DNA from: Candidatus Bathyarchaeota archaeon
GTDB taxonomy: Archaea > Thermoproteota > Bathyarchaeia > Bathyarchaeales > DTEX01
Assembly (NCBI GenBank): GCA_021162225.1
Contig: JAGGZB010000070.1
Coordinates: 1 to 7,074, forward strand
Direction of reading: 5' to 3'
Length of the DNA stretch: 7,074 bases
Of the stretch, positions 6,560-7,074 are shown piece after piece (position 1 is the first letter of the stretch; every line of letters begins with the position of its first letter). The position numbers and the translations under genes were made by a program. The notes beneath the pieces were generated by a model that did not search any database, had not been told where the DNA came from, and worked only from the letters and a program-made list of their open reading frames with translations.

Positions 6560-7009
6560 CTATGCGGTTTCCGCTGCCTTGACGTTGCATTCCACGTAGT
6601 ATTGGGCGTTCTCGGTGAAGACCGTTATGCCCGTAGTTGTTCCGATATCGTTAGGACTTATACTATCCGGACTTGTAATATAGATCACAAGAGTATCTCC
6701 GGAAGCTAATGGAATATCTTGGGTAGCCTGCGTGAAATTTCCCTGAGTCGACCCAGTGTATTGAAAGTTGGTCCAGGAAGCAGATTCTGCGGGGCAGTTA
6801 AGCGAAGTAGAGAATGTCGATCCTAGCCTCAGATAGTATACGTTTGACCAAGAAGCTTCAACGCCTCTAACCTGTATCTTATCTATGACGACATCTCTTC
6901 CTCCAACATTGTCGATGACAAGCGCTGCATATGCTGTTCCAGAAGAGTAAACCCATATAGCTTGTTTTGATAGTCTTAAGTCTTCCTGTTGCGTTCTTGT
7001 GGATGTCAT
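6560..7009 (-). CDS. Pilin-like ectodomain protein lacking its N-terminal helix, probably 5'-incomplete or broken (149 aa)
   Basis: The frame from ATG 7009 encodes MTSTRTQQEDLRLSKQ, followed by strand-rich sequence (AYAALVIDNVGGRDVVIDKI) and a C-terminal Thr/Ser/Asn-rich beta region ending NVKAAETA. The segment DNVGGRDVVIDKIQVRG resembles the stretch following the helix in archaeal archaellin/pilin-like ectodomains. What is missing is the leader and the 20-25-residue hydrophobic helix needed for export and assembly. Upstream in frame, VGGGATDAIS precedes the ATG and then a TGA occurs at 7042-7040. No ribosome site lies at a normal distance from 7009. The gene therefore looks N-terminally truncated, frameshifted, or read across a poor sequence end. 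If intact it would probably be the major pilin, separated from the machine genes by the T-rich gap. Family assignment rests on pattern and context only. Confidence 0.6.
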   Translation of the reverse strand: MTSTRTQQEDLRLSKQAIWVYSSGTAYAALVIDNVGGRDVVIDKIQVRGVEASWSNVYYLRLGSTFSTSLNCPAESASWTNFQYTGSTQGNFTQATQDIPLASGDTLVIYITSPDSISPNDIGTTTGITVFTENAQYYVECNVKAAETA

Positions 7010-7074
7010 CGATATCGCATCCGTAGCTCCGCCTCCTACTCACCGAACCGATCAGGCGTCAACCAAGCCCCACC
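7010..7074. other. GC-rich right edge, no gene resolved
   Basis: These 65 bases are about 62% G+C (40 of 65), visibly richer than the rest of the window. In the frame of the pilin-like ORF there are two TGA stops (7042-7040 and 7054-7052). The neighbouring frame reads Leu-Ile-Gly-Ser-Val up to 7041, and removing the single base at 7040 would join it to Val-Gly-Gly-Gly-Ala. This may be a real frameshift, an assembly-end error or a junction with other sequence. No promoter, tRNA or repeat can be supported here. Confidence 0.4.

Noticed and set aside
7020..7074. tRNA-like 3' end, because GGTTCG occurs in a GC-rich stretch
   Set aside because: No paired T-arm, acceptor or anticodon stem can be formed around it.
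1..7074. CRISPR array, insertion sequence or defence system
   Set aside because: No direct repeats with regular spacing, no transposase or nuclease motifs; all coding content fits a filament machine.

Overview
The window looks archaeal. The ribosome-binding sites match the archaeal 16S 3' end (AGGTGATCC at 1100-1092, GGTGA at 6501-6497), and the membrane machine is of the archaeal type IV filament class: a FlaI/TadA-like ATPase next to one platform protein with two T2SSF modules. The gene style (tiny prepilin leaders ending in G before Q or L, many N-glycosylation sequons) suggests a TACK-type lineage such as Bathyarchaeia. That lineage is a guess; no rRNA or other phylogenetic marker is present. 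Nearly all of the DNA is coding, and all convincing genes are on the minus strand.

Reading in the direction of transcription (right to left), the layout is as follows. First comes an unusual 65-base right edge (7010-7074), richer in GC than the rest. Then a pilin-like ectodomain ORF (7009-6560) that lacks the expected N-terminal hydrophobic helix, and a 69-base gap with a pyrimidine-rich tract that could act as a terminator or attenuator. After the gap comes a tightly packed run of seven genes: a membrane-anchored pilin-like protein (267 aa), a small single-pass protein with a short helical stretch (154 aa), the secretion ATPase (529 aa), the platform protein (501 aa), a single-pass ectodomain protein (354 aa), a small prepilin-like protein (142 aa from the preferred start), and another prepilin-like protein. 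That last gene (653 to 1) runs off the left edge without a stop.

The six junctions in this run are a 1-base overlap, a 14- or 17-base overlap, direct abutment, a 1-base gap, a 4-base overlap and a 1-base overlap. This is strong evidence for one translationally coupled operon. The ATPase would power subunit extraction or insertion at the platform protein, and five small single-helix proteins plus a possible major pilin would form or cap an extracellular filament. No prepilin peptidase and no FlaH/ArlH-like gene is in view, so an adhesion-type pilus or pseudopilus is more likely than an archaellum.

The most interesting point concerns the five accessory subunits. Three carry leaders of exactly nine residues ending in Gly. 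The other two (154 aa and 354 aa) start with Met-Pro and have frames closed by stop codons just upstream, so they cannot carry a leader. After Met removal their N-termini align with the processed end of the 142-aa protein, including an acidic residue at +6. They may be naturally leaderless pilin-like subunits that bypass prepilin peptidase.
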